Below are positions 1 to 5,608 of a stretch of 6,042 nucleotides of DNA, in pieces. Location: contig DFBT01000065.1 in the NCBI GenBank assembly GCA_002366725.1, positions 1 to 6,042 of the forward strand. Direction: 5' to 3'. The notes below the pieces were generated by a model. It saw nothing but the letters and a program-made list of their open reading frames with translations, was not told the DNA's origin and ran no database searches. The translations under genes and the position numbers were made by a program. This DNA comes from Caldifarciminota bacterium UBA3073. Its GTDB lineage: Bacteria; Hydrothermota; UBA3073. Numbering within the stretch: the stretch's first letter is position 1; every line of letters begins with the position of its first letter.

Positions 1-7
1 GGCACTG

Positions 8-1138
8 TCAAACTTGGGTTCTATCACTATAATCCCCTGCTCCTATTTCGTAAAGATATACACCATCTGCAACTTGCTCACCCCTATTATCTTTACCGTC
101 CCAGTGTACTACATAAGTACCTGCTTTTTTATTTGCGTCTATTAAAGTTTTTACTCTTTGTCCAGCAATGTTGTAGATACTTATTTTAACTTCACTCTCC
201 TTTGGTAAAGCATATTCTATCTCTGTGTAGTTCTTAAAAGGGTTAGGACAATTTTGGCAAAGCAGAAACTGTTCTGTCTCTCCCTCCTCTTCGATGCCGG
301 TATAAAAAGTCTTTGTAGCTTCGTTTACCTCCTTGCAATTGTAAAGTTTTACATCTGCTTTATATATTGTTCCTCCTGTAAATTGAAAAATAAGATGTAC
401 CTGTTGGTCAGTTCCCCAATTATAGGAAGAGGGCTTAAAAGTTATTCCACCATGCTCAGGTGGAGTTGAGCCCGCATCATTGACATTCACATTTACCTTA
501 TTATCGTAGTTGAACCAATTTTCTTCTGGCCAGTTGTCTGTATACCATGCCTTAACCCACACTTTATTTAGGTCAAGATCATTGTAAGGAATAGTAACAT
601 CGAATTCCACCTTATCTGTATTCTGAATGCCATCACTTATTGAACCATTGTCATTGGTATATGGAAAAATATTCATCGGATTTCTTGTATCGTTACGATC
701 GGTCCAACCCCCACCAATATAATCTGAAACATGCAAGTCAGGACTACCGTCAGCCAACCCAAGCATAGTGTTTCCTCCAGTAACCACATCGCCCTGAGAG
801 AACTGTGCTGGAGTTAGATGATAAAAACGCATATAATGATCTGAAGTTCCAGACTCTCGGATTATGATATGGGTCGAACTTCTTTCTTCTACAATTCCAT
901 TAAAAGTGGCATAAACAGGGTCACTTTGATCGGCAATAATGTCTAACCCATGATGGAAGTCATATGTATTATCGAGTAGGCGATATCCATAAGCACTACA
1001 TAATCCATAGAGCCATCCATCATTATTACTACTTCCAGAGAGCGGCCAATAATAAGTTGCACTACTTCTAAGTGGGCTTATTACTGATAAAACAGCACTC
1101 ATAGAAAAATACAATAAAATTTTTCTTACGGCCTTCAT
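8..1138 (-). CDS. Exported M23-family peptidase-like protein with C-terminal FlgD-like sorting domain
   Basis: This encodes 376 residues from the ATG. Residues 1-27 are a signal peptide (probable cleavage after RSSA). Residues about 50-160 match the LytM/M23 fold of peptidoglycan hydrolases. HHGLDI carries the metal-binding HxxxD (H62, D66), followed by a VYATFNGIV strand, then FYHL (H107) as in the usual YxHL, then PDLHVS and a closing NPMNIFPY. The usual HxH is D134-L-H136 here: the metal ligand His is kept, but the presumed catalytic His is Asp, so activity is uncertain. Residues about 175-270 look like an Ig-type sandwich. Residues about 298-376 are a FlgD-like / type IX secretion tail (CPNPF, YNIAGQRV, HWDGKDNRGE, DGVYLYEI). 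The gene follows the propeller gene by 13 bases and probably shares its transcript. It ends at TGA (10-8) slightly earlier than expected, and a one-base frameshift near the end is possible. It may act in wall remodelling or be a non-enzymatic binding relative. Confidence 0.9.
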   Translation of the reverse strand: MKAVRKILLYFSMSAVLSVISPLRSSATYYWPLSGSSNNDGWLYGLCSAYGYRLLDNTYDFHHGLDIIADQSDPVYATFNGIVEERSSTHIIIRESGTSDHYMRFYHLTPAQFSQGDVVTGGNTMLGLADGSPDLHVSDYIGGGWTDRNDTRNPMNIFPYTNDNGSISDGIQNTDKVEFDVTIPYNDLDLNKVWVKAWYTDNWPEENWFNYDNKVNVNVNDAGSTPPEHGGITFKPSSYNWGTDQQVHLIFQFTGGTIYKADVKLYNCKEVNEATKTFYTGIEEEGETEQFLLCQNCPNPFKNYTEIEYALPKESEVKISIYNIAGQRVKTLIDANKKAGTYVVHWDGKDNRGEQVADGVYLYEIGAGDYSDRTQV

Positions 1139-1141
1139 ATT

Positions 1142-1147
1142 ACCTCC
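1142..1147 (-). promoter_or_regulatory. Shine-Dalgarno site that fixes the start of the M23-like gene
   Basis: GGGAGGT precedes the ATG at 1138 by about four bases. A TTG at 1150-1148 in the same frame would give four extra residues, MGGN, but those codons are the ribosome-binding site itself. The site lies in the 13-base gap after the TAA of the propeller gene (1154-1152), so translation of the two genes may be coupled. Confidence 0.75.
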
Positions 1148-1151
1148 CAAT

Positions 1152-2447
1152 TTAATCCCTAAGTTGTATCAGGTGAATTCTTCTTCTATCTTTATCAAGG
1201 AGAATAGCTGATTTTACTTTGTTCTCATGGTATCTCGGAACAATTCTTGCCGTGTTGGGGGGTATCTCTCTCAAACCTAAAGACTCTGTCCAAAACCATC
1301 CCCCTTTAGGTGTCTTCCGCCATTTTTTTTCACCTATAAGGGCATCAAAGATGTCTATAGTACGTGGAGTAGCTGCAGTACGGACACTTATGGCAATAAG
1401 GTACTTAGAATCCTTAGTAAAAGAAAAACTACCCAATCCTCCCAATCTTCTATCTTTAATTTCAGGGTCTTCCATTGTAACAAACCTATTGGTATGCCAG
1501 AGGAGGTTCCCATTATTATTTAACACTACCAATGTTCTCTTCTCTTTTCTATGACCATTTTCAAACCAATCTACTGCAATAGCAATAAATTCTCCATCCC
1601 TGCTTGTTTTTATTGGTGGTGTATACCAACTCATCCCAAAATGCTCTGGGTCACCTAATTCTTTACCAATATCAACCTCCCATCTTGGTTGTAATCTTTT
1701 GACATCGAAGAGAATTACCTTACAGTAAGGATGACGACAAGAGTACGAACCTACTGGACTACCTTTAACATAGGCAACTGTGCTATCATCTAACCATCTA
1801 GCTGTCCAATTTATTTGACCCCGGAATTTGCCGGGCTTCTCTTCAAAGCTCTCTCTCTCAGTATCCTCCCACAATTTCTTACCTCTATTGTCCACTATTA
1901 TGAAATGCCCCATCATCTGTTCCCCTTCTTGCCTTGTTGAAATAGCATAACTTCCATAAGGAGAGATAGTAAGTCCAGGTTCTTCACATTTGACTTCCCA
2001 TACGAGCTCATCTTTAGCATTGTAACATTGGGCAAGAAAAGCAGGGAAAAATCCCCAAGACTGATTTATCACAACATACTTGCCATCACGAGAAACCGAT
2101 ATATTAGCCACCCTCCCTTTAAGAGTTCTCTTTTTTTTGTTCACTTCTTCTTTAAACCATTTCTCCCATAAAACATTGCCGTTCATGTCTAAACAACTCA
2201 CGCAGTAATCCCAATCCTCTCTTAGTCTTACATATTTCCTTATCTCCTGATCAAAATACCTATAAGCCTTAAAAACTACTATATTTTCACCACCTACTTG
2301 GACATCCATTACTCTGCCATCGAACTCCTTTTCCCAGACGAGTTTTGACTTGGGAAACAAATCCCTTGCCAGATTCTCACCCTCGGCTCTTGCAATACCC
2401 CAGAACTGGCTCACAAAAAGCCCTATCAATAACGCATATAACCTCAT
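1152..2447 (-). CDS. Exported PQQ/WD40-like beta-propeller protein
   Basis: This encodes 431 residues. Residues 1-21 are a signal peptide (MRLYALLIGLFVSQFWGIARA, probable cleavage after ARA), so the mature protein is periplasmic or surface-exposed. The rest is repetitive. Strand pairs such as LDMNGNVLWEKWF, YNAKDELVWEV, VDNRGKKLWED, FDVKRLQPRWEV, LNNNGNLLWH and FDALIGEKKWRK recur, each a hydrophobic strand, a turn and a strand ending in W. They alternate with strands of the type SRDGKYVVI, SPYGSYAIS, SRDGEFIAIAV and TKDSKYLIAIS. The pattern predicts a single six- to seven-bladed propeller filling the protein, probably a scaffold or ligand-binding protein. No enzyme motif, metal loop or sorting tail is seen, unlike the FG-GAP protein upstream. 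The gene is first in a two-gene unit behind the consensus promoter and attenuator-like leader. The family is not recognised beyond the fold. Confidence 0.9.
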   Translation of the reverse strand: MRLYALLIGLFVSQFWGIARAEGENLARDLFPKSKLVWEKEFDGRVMDVQVGGENIVVFKAYRYFDQEIRKYVRLREDWDYCVSCLDMNGNVLWEKWFKEEVNKKKRTLKGRVANISVSRDGKYVVINQSWGFFPAFLAQCYNAKDELVWEVKCEEPGLTISPYGSYAISTRQEGEQMMGHFIIVDNRGKKLWEDTERESFEEKPGKFRGQINWTARWLDDSTVAYVKGSPVGSYSCRHPYCKVILFDVKRLQPRWEVDIGKELGDPEHFGMSWYTPPIKTSRDGEFIAIAVDWFENGHRKEKRTLVVLNNNGNLLWHTNRFVTMEDPEIKDRRLGGLGSFSFTKDSKYLIAISVRTAATPRTIDIFDALIGEKKWRKTPKGGWFWTESLGLREIPPNTARIVPRYHENKVKSAILLDKDRRRIHLIQLRD

Positions 2448-2452
2448 ACCCA

Positions 2453-2458
2453 CCTCCC
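2453..2458 (-). promoter_or_regulatory. Shine-Dalgarno site that fixes the start of the propeller gene
   Basis: GGGAGG lies five bases before the ATG at 2447. A GTG at 2453-2451, two codons upstream in the same frame, overlaps this site and so cannot be its start; the ATG is chosen. The AGGG of the site could also pair weakly with CCCT at 2480-2477, which alternatively pairs with AGGG at 2498-2495. Confidence 0.75.
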
Positions 2459-2501
2459 TTAAAAATGTTTCGCTTCAGGGCTAAAAACACTAAACCCTCT
2501 G

Positions 2502-2543
2502 AAAACAAAAATCCCCAACCTACATAAACTCCATAGATTGGGG
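2502..2543 (-). terminator. Intrinsic terminator inside the leader (attenuator or end of a short RNA)
   Basis: In the minus-strand transcript CCCCAAUCUAU (2543-2533) pairs with GUAGGUUGGGG (2523-2513) over 11 bp with two G-U pairs and a nine-base loop. Directly after it runs AUUUUUGUUUU (2512-2502). This is a good Rho-independent terminator. It lies about 100 bases after the predicted transcription start and 55 bases before the start codon of the propeller gene, in the same orientation. It should therefore either attenuate that operon or end a separate RNA of roughly 140 nt that begins at the consensus promoter. On the plus strand no T-tract follows the hairpin, so it works in one direction only. 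Confidence 0.8.
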
Positions 2544-2572
2544 AAAAATAAGATATATCATTCTGGGCATAA

Positions 2573-2596
2573 TTACCCCTCGAGAGAGAGAGCCAT
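2573..2596 (-). CDS. Seven-codon candidate leader peptide (MALSLEG)
   Basis: An ATG at 2596 is preceded by AAAGGAG (2610-2604) with a seven-base spacer, a better-placed site than many real genes have. The frame reads M-A-L-S-L-E-G and stops at TAA (2575-2573). It lies between the consensus promoter and an intrinsic terminator, about 30 bases before the terminator stem, where attenuator leader peptides sit. Leucine (CTC twice) and serine make up three of seven codons, and the coding bases are a (CT)5 run. The GGGG of its last codons could pair with the CCCC of the terminator's 5' arm, so translation could influence termination. The peptide itself probably has no function. An ORF of this length can arise by chance; its position and ribosome-binding site are the main support. 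Confidence 0.45.
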   Translation of the reverse strand: MALSLEG

Positions 2597-2651
2597 ATTC
2601 TAACTCCTTTTTAATTTTTTGCCTGAATTTTGTTTTAACTATTCTTTTTAT

Positions 2652-2701
2652 ATTATACCACGAAAAATTCAATTTGTCAAGTAAAAAATTTTAAAAATTT
2701 C
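2652..2701 (-). promoter_or_regulatory. Consensus sigma-70 promoter with UP-like tract for the propeller/M23 operon
   Basis: On the minus strand an exact TTGACA (2680-2675) and an exact TATAAT (2657-2652) are separated by 17 bases, the optimal spacing. The 20 bases upstream of the -35 box are almost entirely A and T, resembling an UP element. Transcription should start at about 2645-2644, leaving a leader of nearly 200 nt before the start codon at 2447. A fully consensus promoter implies high unregulated initiation, so control probably lies downstream in the leader or through a bound repressor. It drives either the two-gene unit at 8-2447 or a short RNA ending at the terminator at 2502-2543. 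Confidence 0.85.
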
Positions 2702-2710
2702 GACATCTTC

Positions 2711-2735
2711 TAACTCTTTATCGTATAAGGAGTTA
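2711..2735. repeat. 25-base inverted repeat upstream of the main promoter
   Basis: TAACTCTTTAT (2711-2721) and ATAAGGAGTTA (2725-2735) pair over 11 bp with one G-T wobble and a three-base loop, CGT. It ends about 30 bases upstream of the -35 box. A third, direct copy of the half-site, TAACTCCTTT, sits at 2601-2610 downstream of the promoter, over the ribosome-binding site of the leader ORF. The half-site therefore occurs on both sides of the promoter, as expected for a regulator-binding site with an auxiliary operator. An RNA hairpin is an alternative; no U-tract follows directly, so it is a poor terminator. Confidence 0.45.
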
Positions 2736-2762
2736 CAAGCCTCATTTCCCCTTATAATTATC

Positions 2763-2847
2763 AGGAAAATCAAATAATCGAGCCTGCCCCATCTTCTGAT
2801 GTTGAGATCTCAAGGAGATAATTTTCCTTGATCGTGTAGGAAATTAT
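2763..2847. repeat. Cluster of overlapping, mutually exclusive inverted repeats
   Basis: The segment around 2821-2828 (ATTTTCCT) has three possible partners. It pairs perfectly with AGGAAAAT at 2763-2770. As TCCTTGA (2825-2831) it pairs with TCAAGGA (2810-2816). As part of ATAATTTTCC (2818-2827) it pairs with GGAAATTAT (2839-2847), with one bulged base. The three cannot form together. Such competition is characteristic of conformational switches in RNA, but no transcript here is proven and A/T-rich pairings are individually cheap. Confidence 0.4.
2802..2813. promoter_or_regulatory. Perfect 12-base palindrome, possible operator
   Basis: TTGAGATCTCAA reads the same on both strands. Perfect 12-base palindromes in intergenic DNA are often binding sites of dimeric regulators. 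It overlaps the left arm of the TCAAGGA hairpin and lies about 120 bases upstream of the -35 box at 2675-2680, which is rather far for a direct repressor. Its role is not known. Confidence 0.3.
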
Positions 2848-2986
2848 AGTCGTTAGTATTTTTGGCACCCTTTGGTGGGGTACTCTTTCCTGCCCCGCCA
2901 CAGGCGGGGAGAGTGCCGATATTCGTCACCCTATCCGAAGGATCCGATGGAAAGGGTGACCGACCAGTGCCGATAAATTTTCCTTG
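2817..2986. repeat. GC-rich multi-hairpin element bracketed by a 14/15-base direct repeat
   Basis: GATAATTTTCCTTG at 2817-2830 recurs as GATAAATTTTCCTTG at 2972-2986, differing by one inserted A. Between them lies a strongly palindromic block. CCCCGCC (2893-2899) and GGCGGGG (2903-2909) form a 7-bp hairpin with loop ACA. GGTACTCT (2879-2886) and AGAGTGCC (2910-2917) extend it, with one G-T pair and an internal bulge. GTCACCCT (2925-2932) and AGGGTGAC (2953-2960) form a second perfect 8-bp stem. GGCAC (2864-2868) can close the whole with GTGCC (2967-2971), and AGTGCCGATA occurs twice (2912-2921 and 2966-2975). The block looks like a REP-like or MITE-like insertion with a target duplication, or a branched structured RNA. 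No transposase or other gene lies inside. What it does is unknown; the pairings themselves are read directly from the sequence. Confidence 0.6.
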
Positions 2987-3015
2987 TCTACATGCAAAGG
3001 ACTTGCCATAGCCTC

Positions 3016-3044
3016 ATTACATCATATATCTCAGAATAAGTCAA
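3016..3044 (-). promoter_or_regulatory. Candidate second sigma-70 promoter upstream of the structured element
   Basis: On the minus strand TTGACT (3044-3039) and TGTAAT (3021-3016) are separated by exactly 17 bases, each one base away from consensus. Transcription would start near 3009, just downstream of the FG-GAP gene, and read through the direct repeats and GC-rich hairpins toward the next gene. No coding sequence begins directly after it, so it would make a long leader or a structured RNA. A two-mismatch match can occur by chance in A/T-rich DNA, so this is only a candidate. Confidence 0.35.
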
Positions 3045-3094
3045 GAAGAAAATTCAAAATTAAAGACCTGATCCCATCGTCTCGTGGAACAGAA

Positions 3095-5608
3095 CTAACG
3101 CAGTACGGTGATCTTCCTCGTCTGAATAAAATCCCTTGCCAGCATCCTGCAAAAGTAGACTCCCGACGGTAACCTTCCGCCGTTCACATCCCTGAGGTCC
3201 CACCCGACGCTTCCGTATCCGGGATTTTGTACATCATCGAGAAGCCTCCTCACCCTGTCACCTGTAATTGAATACACATCAATTACTACCCTCGATCGCT
3301 CGGGTATCCCATAATTTATAACTACCCGCCCGCCCGTGGGATTTGGAGACGCAGAAGAGAAGAAGAATCTCCTCGGTATATTCACATGCTCACCGATGCC
3401 AACGAGACATGTAAGTGTCTTTCTCAATGTGTCATTTGATGCAACTTCATCATCTGGAAGCCGGGACACGACCTCCATGGTGTAAGTATCCACTGCCGGA
3501 ACAGTCCACTCATCGAATATCACAACCTCGATGGAGTCGGGCATAAGACCGTCAACCTCGCTCGTGTCCACATAACCATCGATCGTGCAGTATACATCGA
3601 AATCTTCAGTGGTCCAGCCGAGATTTTCTACCGTGACCTTTGGAATATATGAAATCTCGGTCAGTGTATCTGGCGGTGATTCTATCGAAAGCAGGGCGGC
3701 ATCCTTTCTCCAGTATACGCCGTAGCTGTTATCCATATCCTCAAAAAAAAACATGTACTCGCCGTCCGATGGCGCATTAAATGGAATATTTGAACCCGGT
3801 ATCGCCGCTATCCCCGGATTGGATTCATCATACCCGTATGTCGCACTCCAGGAGTGCATAACCGTGTATTTATACTCATAATTGCCGGCTGCAAGCTCTA
3901 TCATACCACTCCACTCAGTATAATCCCTCGTGAGGTTATCCGCTGAGTCATTCCAACCATTCATATCACCCGCAAGACATATGACCCACTCGTTGAAACC
4001 ACCTCCAGATGGATCAACAAAGAGTGTGGGAACTGCAACCGTGTCGGAAGATAAGACCCGAAATGAGTCACCATCGGCGAGAAATGAACCCGGATCGTCC
4101 TCAGAGCCTGTCCACCACCTGTAGAAATGGGTCGAATCCATCTTAAGTTCAACAACTCCTGTGAATATTTCATCATCTGTAGATGTATCGGGTAGCACAC
4201 CGTCATTCTTTAACTGCAACATGGGAGCGGTCCACATGTCATCATACTCTCCGGCATCATCCCAGGAACCATTAACCCAGAAACTCCTATAATCTGCATC
4301 ACCTCCGATCTCTGCGGTTAGAATGCAGGGTGTGCGCTCCGCTACATATCCGTCGGAAAGTGCATAAATCCAGCCATCGTGTAATCCAGCGAGAATATCT
4401 GGATAACCGTTGTCATCTATATCTTCTATCCACCAGGTGGATTCTACATTGTCGCTCATATCCTTCTGCCAGAGGGTGTCCCCCGTAAGCCCATCGATAG
4501 CATAAAACCTGCAATTGATATACCCCGTGCCACCAGCAACATCCCACACGCCGTCTCCAGAGATGTCGGGTATGGCATTTGATGTAAAGACCTGGTCAAC
4601 TGCGGGAGTCGACCAGATAATATCGCCCGCAAGGGCATCTATGCAGCAAAAGGTATTCATGCCCGTTCCCGAGGGAAGAAGCTCTGGAAACCCATTTCCG
4701 TCTATATCGGGAAGGATACCCAAATCTGTAATCTGTATACCTGCCCCGCCGAGAGAGGTGGTCCAGAGCGGCATCCCACTCGCACCAGAATAACCGACGA
4801 CCTTGCCATCACCCGTCCCCACCGCGATATCCGGCGCACCATCAGAGTCGATATCTCCGATGGGAACAACTGTCCAGCCCGTACACGCAAGACCGACATT
4901 CCATATTTCACTTCCGTCATCACCATTTAGAGCTATAACCCTGTTGGTCCCCGACTCGGTATCACCCGTGGTTATAACCACATCTGGGGTACTATCGCCG
5001 TTCAGGTCTCCCACTTCCCTAATGCCGAACACGGCTGCGTTCATCCCGAGATAGTGCTCCCATATCTTCTCGCCCGTTGTGCCGTTAAATAAATAGGCAC
5101 GGCTTGCATACATACCAGCGCCCGCGAGGATTTCCACTATCCCATCCCCCGTTATGTCGCCCATCGGACCGACCTCATAAACCCATCCACCCCCGGCATC
5201 TATATGTGTATCATATTCCCATATGGTTTCGCCACTATCCCCGGAAATTGCGAACACGGCTCTCGTGCCCCAGATGGTCCCGAGAACAACATCGGATATT
5301 CCGTCTCCGTCTAAATCGGGAACCGAGATAAGTCCCCTCTGGAGAAAACAGGGATCGGCAACAAACCTCCATATAACATTTCCCGTCTCCCCCGAAAAAC
5401 AGTAGAGTGTATCATTTTCAGAGACGGCAACAACATCCTCGTGGGTATCCCCATCAACATCGGGTATATTTTTTATGGACCTTATATGGTGCCAATCCCA
5501 CGGGTCGTTCTGAGCAAAGTACGACCATATAATATCCCCTTCCTCTCTTGCCTCGACACCAAACGACAGAAGCACGAGGACAGCCAGGACAAAACCTATC
5601 CCCTTCAT
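3095..5608 (-). CDS. Secreted FG-GAP/PQQ propeller protein with CBM48-like, CARDB-like and C-terminal sorting domains
   Basis: This encodes an 837-residue exported protein. Residues 1-20 form a signal peptide (MKGIGFVLAVLVLL, probable cleavage after VEA). Residues about 24-420 hold eight repeats 47-53 residues apart. Each has a calcium-loop motif such as DLDGDGISDV or DIDGNGFPEL (near 50, 98, 151, 201, 252, 301, 348 and 396). Seven are followed by a PQQ-type G-x-x-G-x-x-x-W strand (such as GETGNVIW). This predicts a beta-propeller of the FG-GAP/VCBS type. Residues about 542-632 resemble a CBM48/AMPK-type glycan-binding sandwich (AGDMNGWN, then NYEYKYTV). Residues about 639-732 look like a CARDB Ig domain (VTVENLGW, DDEVASND). 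Residues about 753-837 are a FlgD-like / type IX secretion tail (SPNPTGG, VYSITGDRV, GWDLRDVNGG, SGVYF, ending TRKITVLR). The ATG at 5608 has GGAGG seven bases upstream; an in-frame extension to 5728 would run through that site and lacks signal-peptide character. It probably acts at the cell surface or outside; no catalytic residues are evident. Its G+C is higher than that of its neighbours. Confidence 0.92.
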   Translation of the reverse strand: MKGIGFVLAVLVLLSFGVEAREEGDIIWSYFAQNDPWDWHHIRSIKNIPDVDGDTHEDVVAVSENDTLYCFSGETGNVIWRFVADPCFLQRGLISVPDLDGDGISDVVLGTIWGTRAVFAISGDSGETIWEYDTHIDAGGGWVYEVGPMGDITGDGIVEILAGAGMYASRAYLFNGTTGEKIWEHYLGMNAAVFGIREVGDLNGDSTPDVVITTGDTESGTNRVIALNGDDGSEIWNVGLACTGWTVVPIGDIDSDGAPDIAVGTGDGKVVGYSGASGMPLWTTSLGGAGIQITDLGILPDIDGNGFPELLPSGTGMNTFCCIDALAGDIIWSTPAVDQVFTSNAIPDISGDGVWDVAGGTGYINCRFYAIDGLTGDTLWQKDMSDNVESTWWIEDIDDNGYPDILAGLHDGWIYALSDGYVAERTPCILTAEIGGDADYRSFWVNGSWDDAGEYDDMWTAPMLQLKNDGVLPDTSTDDEIFTGVVELKMDSTHFYRWWTGSEDDPGSFLADGDSFRVLSSDTVAVPTLFVDPSGGGFNEWVICLAGDMNGWNDSADNLTRDYTEWSGMIELAAGNYEYKYTVMHSWSATYGYDESNPGIAAIPGSNIPFNAPSDGEYMFFFEDMDNSYGVYWRKDAALLSIESPPDTLTEISYIPKVTVENLGWTTEDFDVYCTIDGYVDTSEVDGLMPDSIEVVIFDEWTVPAVDTYTMEVVSRLPDDEVASNDTLRKTLTCLVGIGEHVNIPRRFFFSSASPNPTGGRVVINYGIPERSRVVIDVYSITGDRVRRLLDDVQNPGYGSVGWDLRDVNGGRLPSGVYFCRMLARDFIQTRKITVLR

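Noticed and set aside
254..469. Plus-strand ORFs within the genes at 8-1138, 1152-2447 and 3095-5608
   Set aside because: They are antisense to real genes, have no recognisable domains and lack good ribosome-binding sites.
2477..2500. AGGG/CCCT hairpin and SD-sequestering alternative before the propeller gene
   Set aside because: The stems are only four base pairs with loops of 14-17 bases, too weak to list as a feature.
2861..2975. CRISPR array or tRNA-like cloverleaf
   Set aside because: There are no regularly spaced repeats with spacers, and the stems lack the lengths and conserved positions of a tRNA.
3045..3094. Terminator directly after the FG-GAP gene
   Set aside because: The minus-strand sequence after the TAG has T-rich stretches but no stem before them.
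2984..3172. Plus-strand ORF of 62 codons overlapping the end of the FG-GAP gene
   Set aside because: Its protein resembles no family, its start lies inside a direct repeat, and it overlaps a well-supported gene on the other strand.
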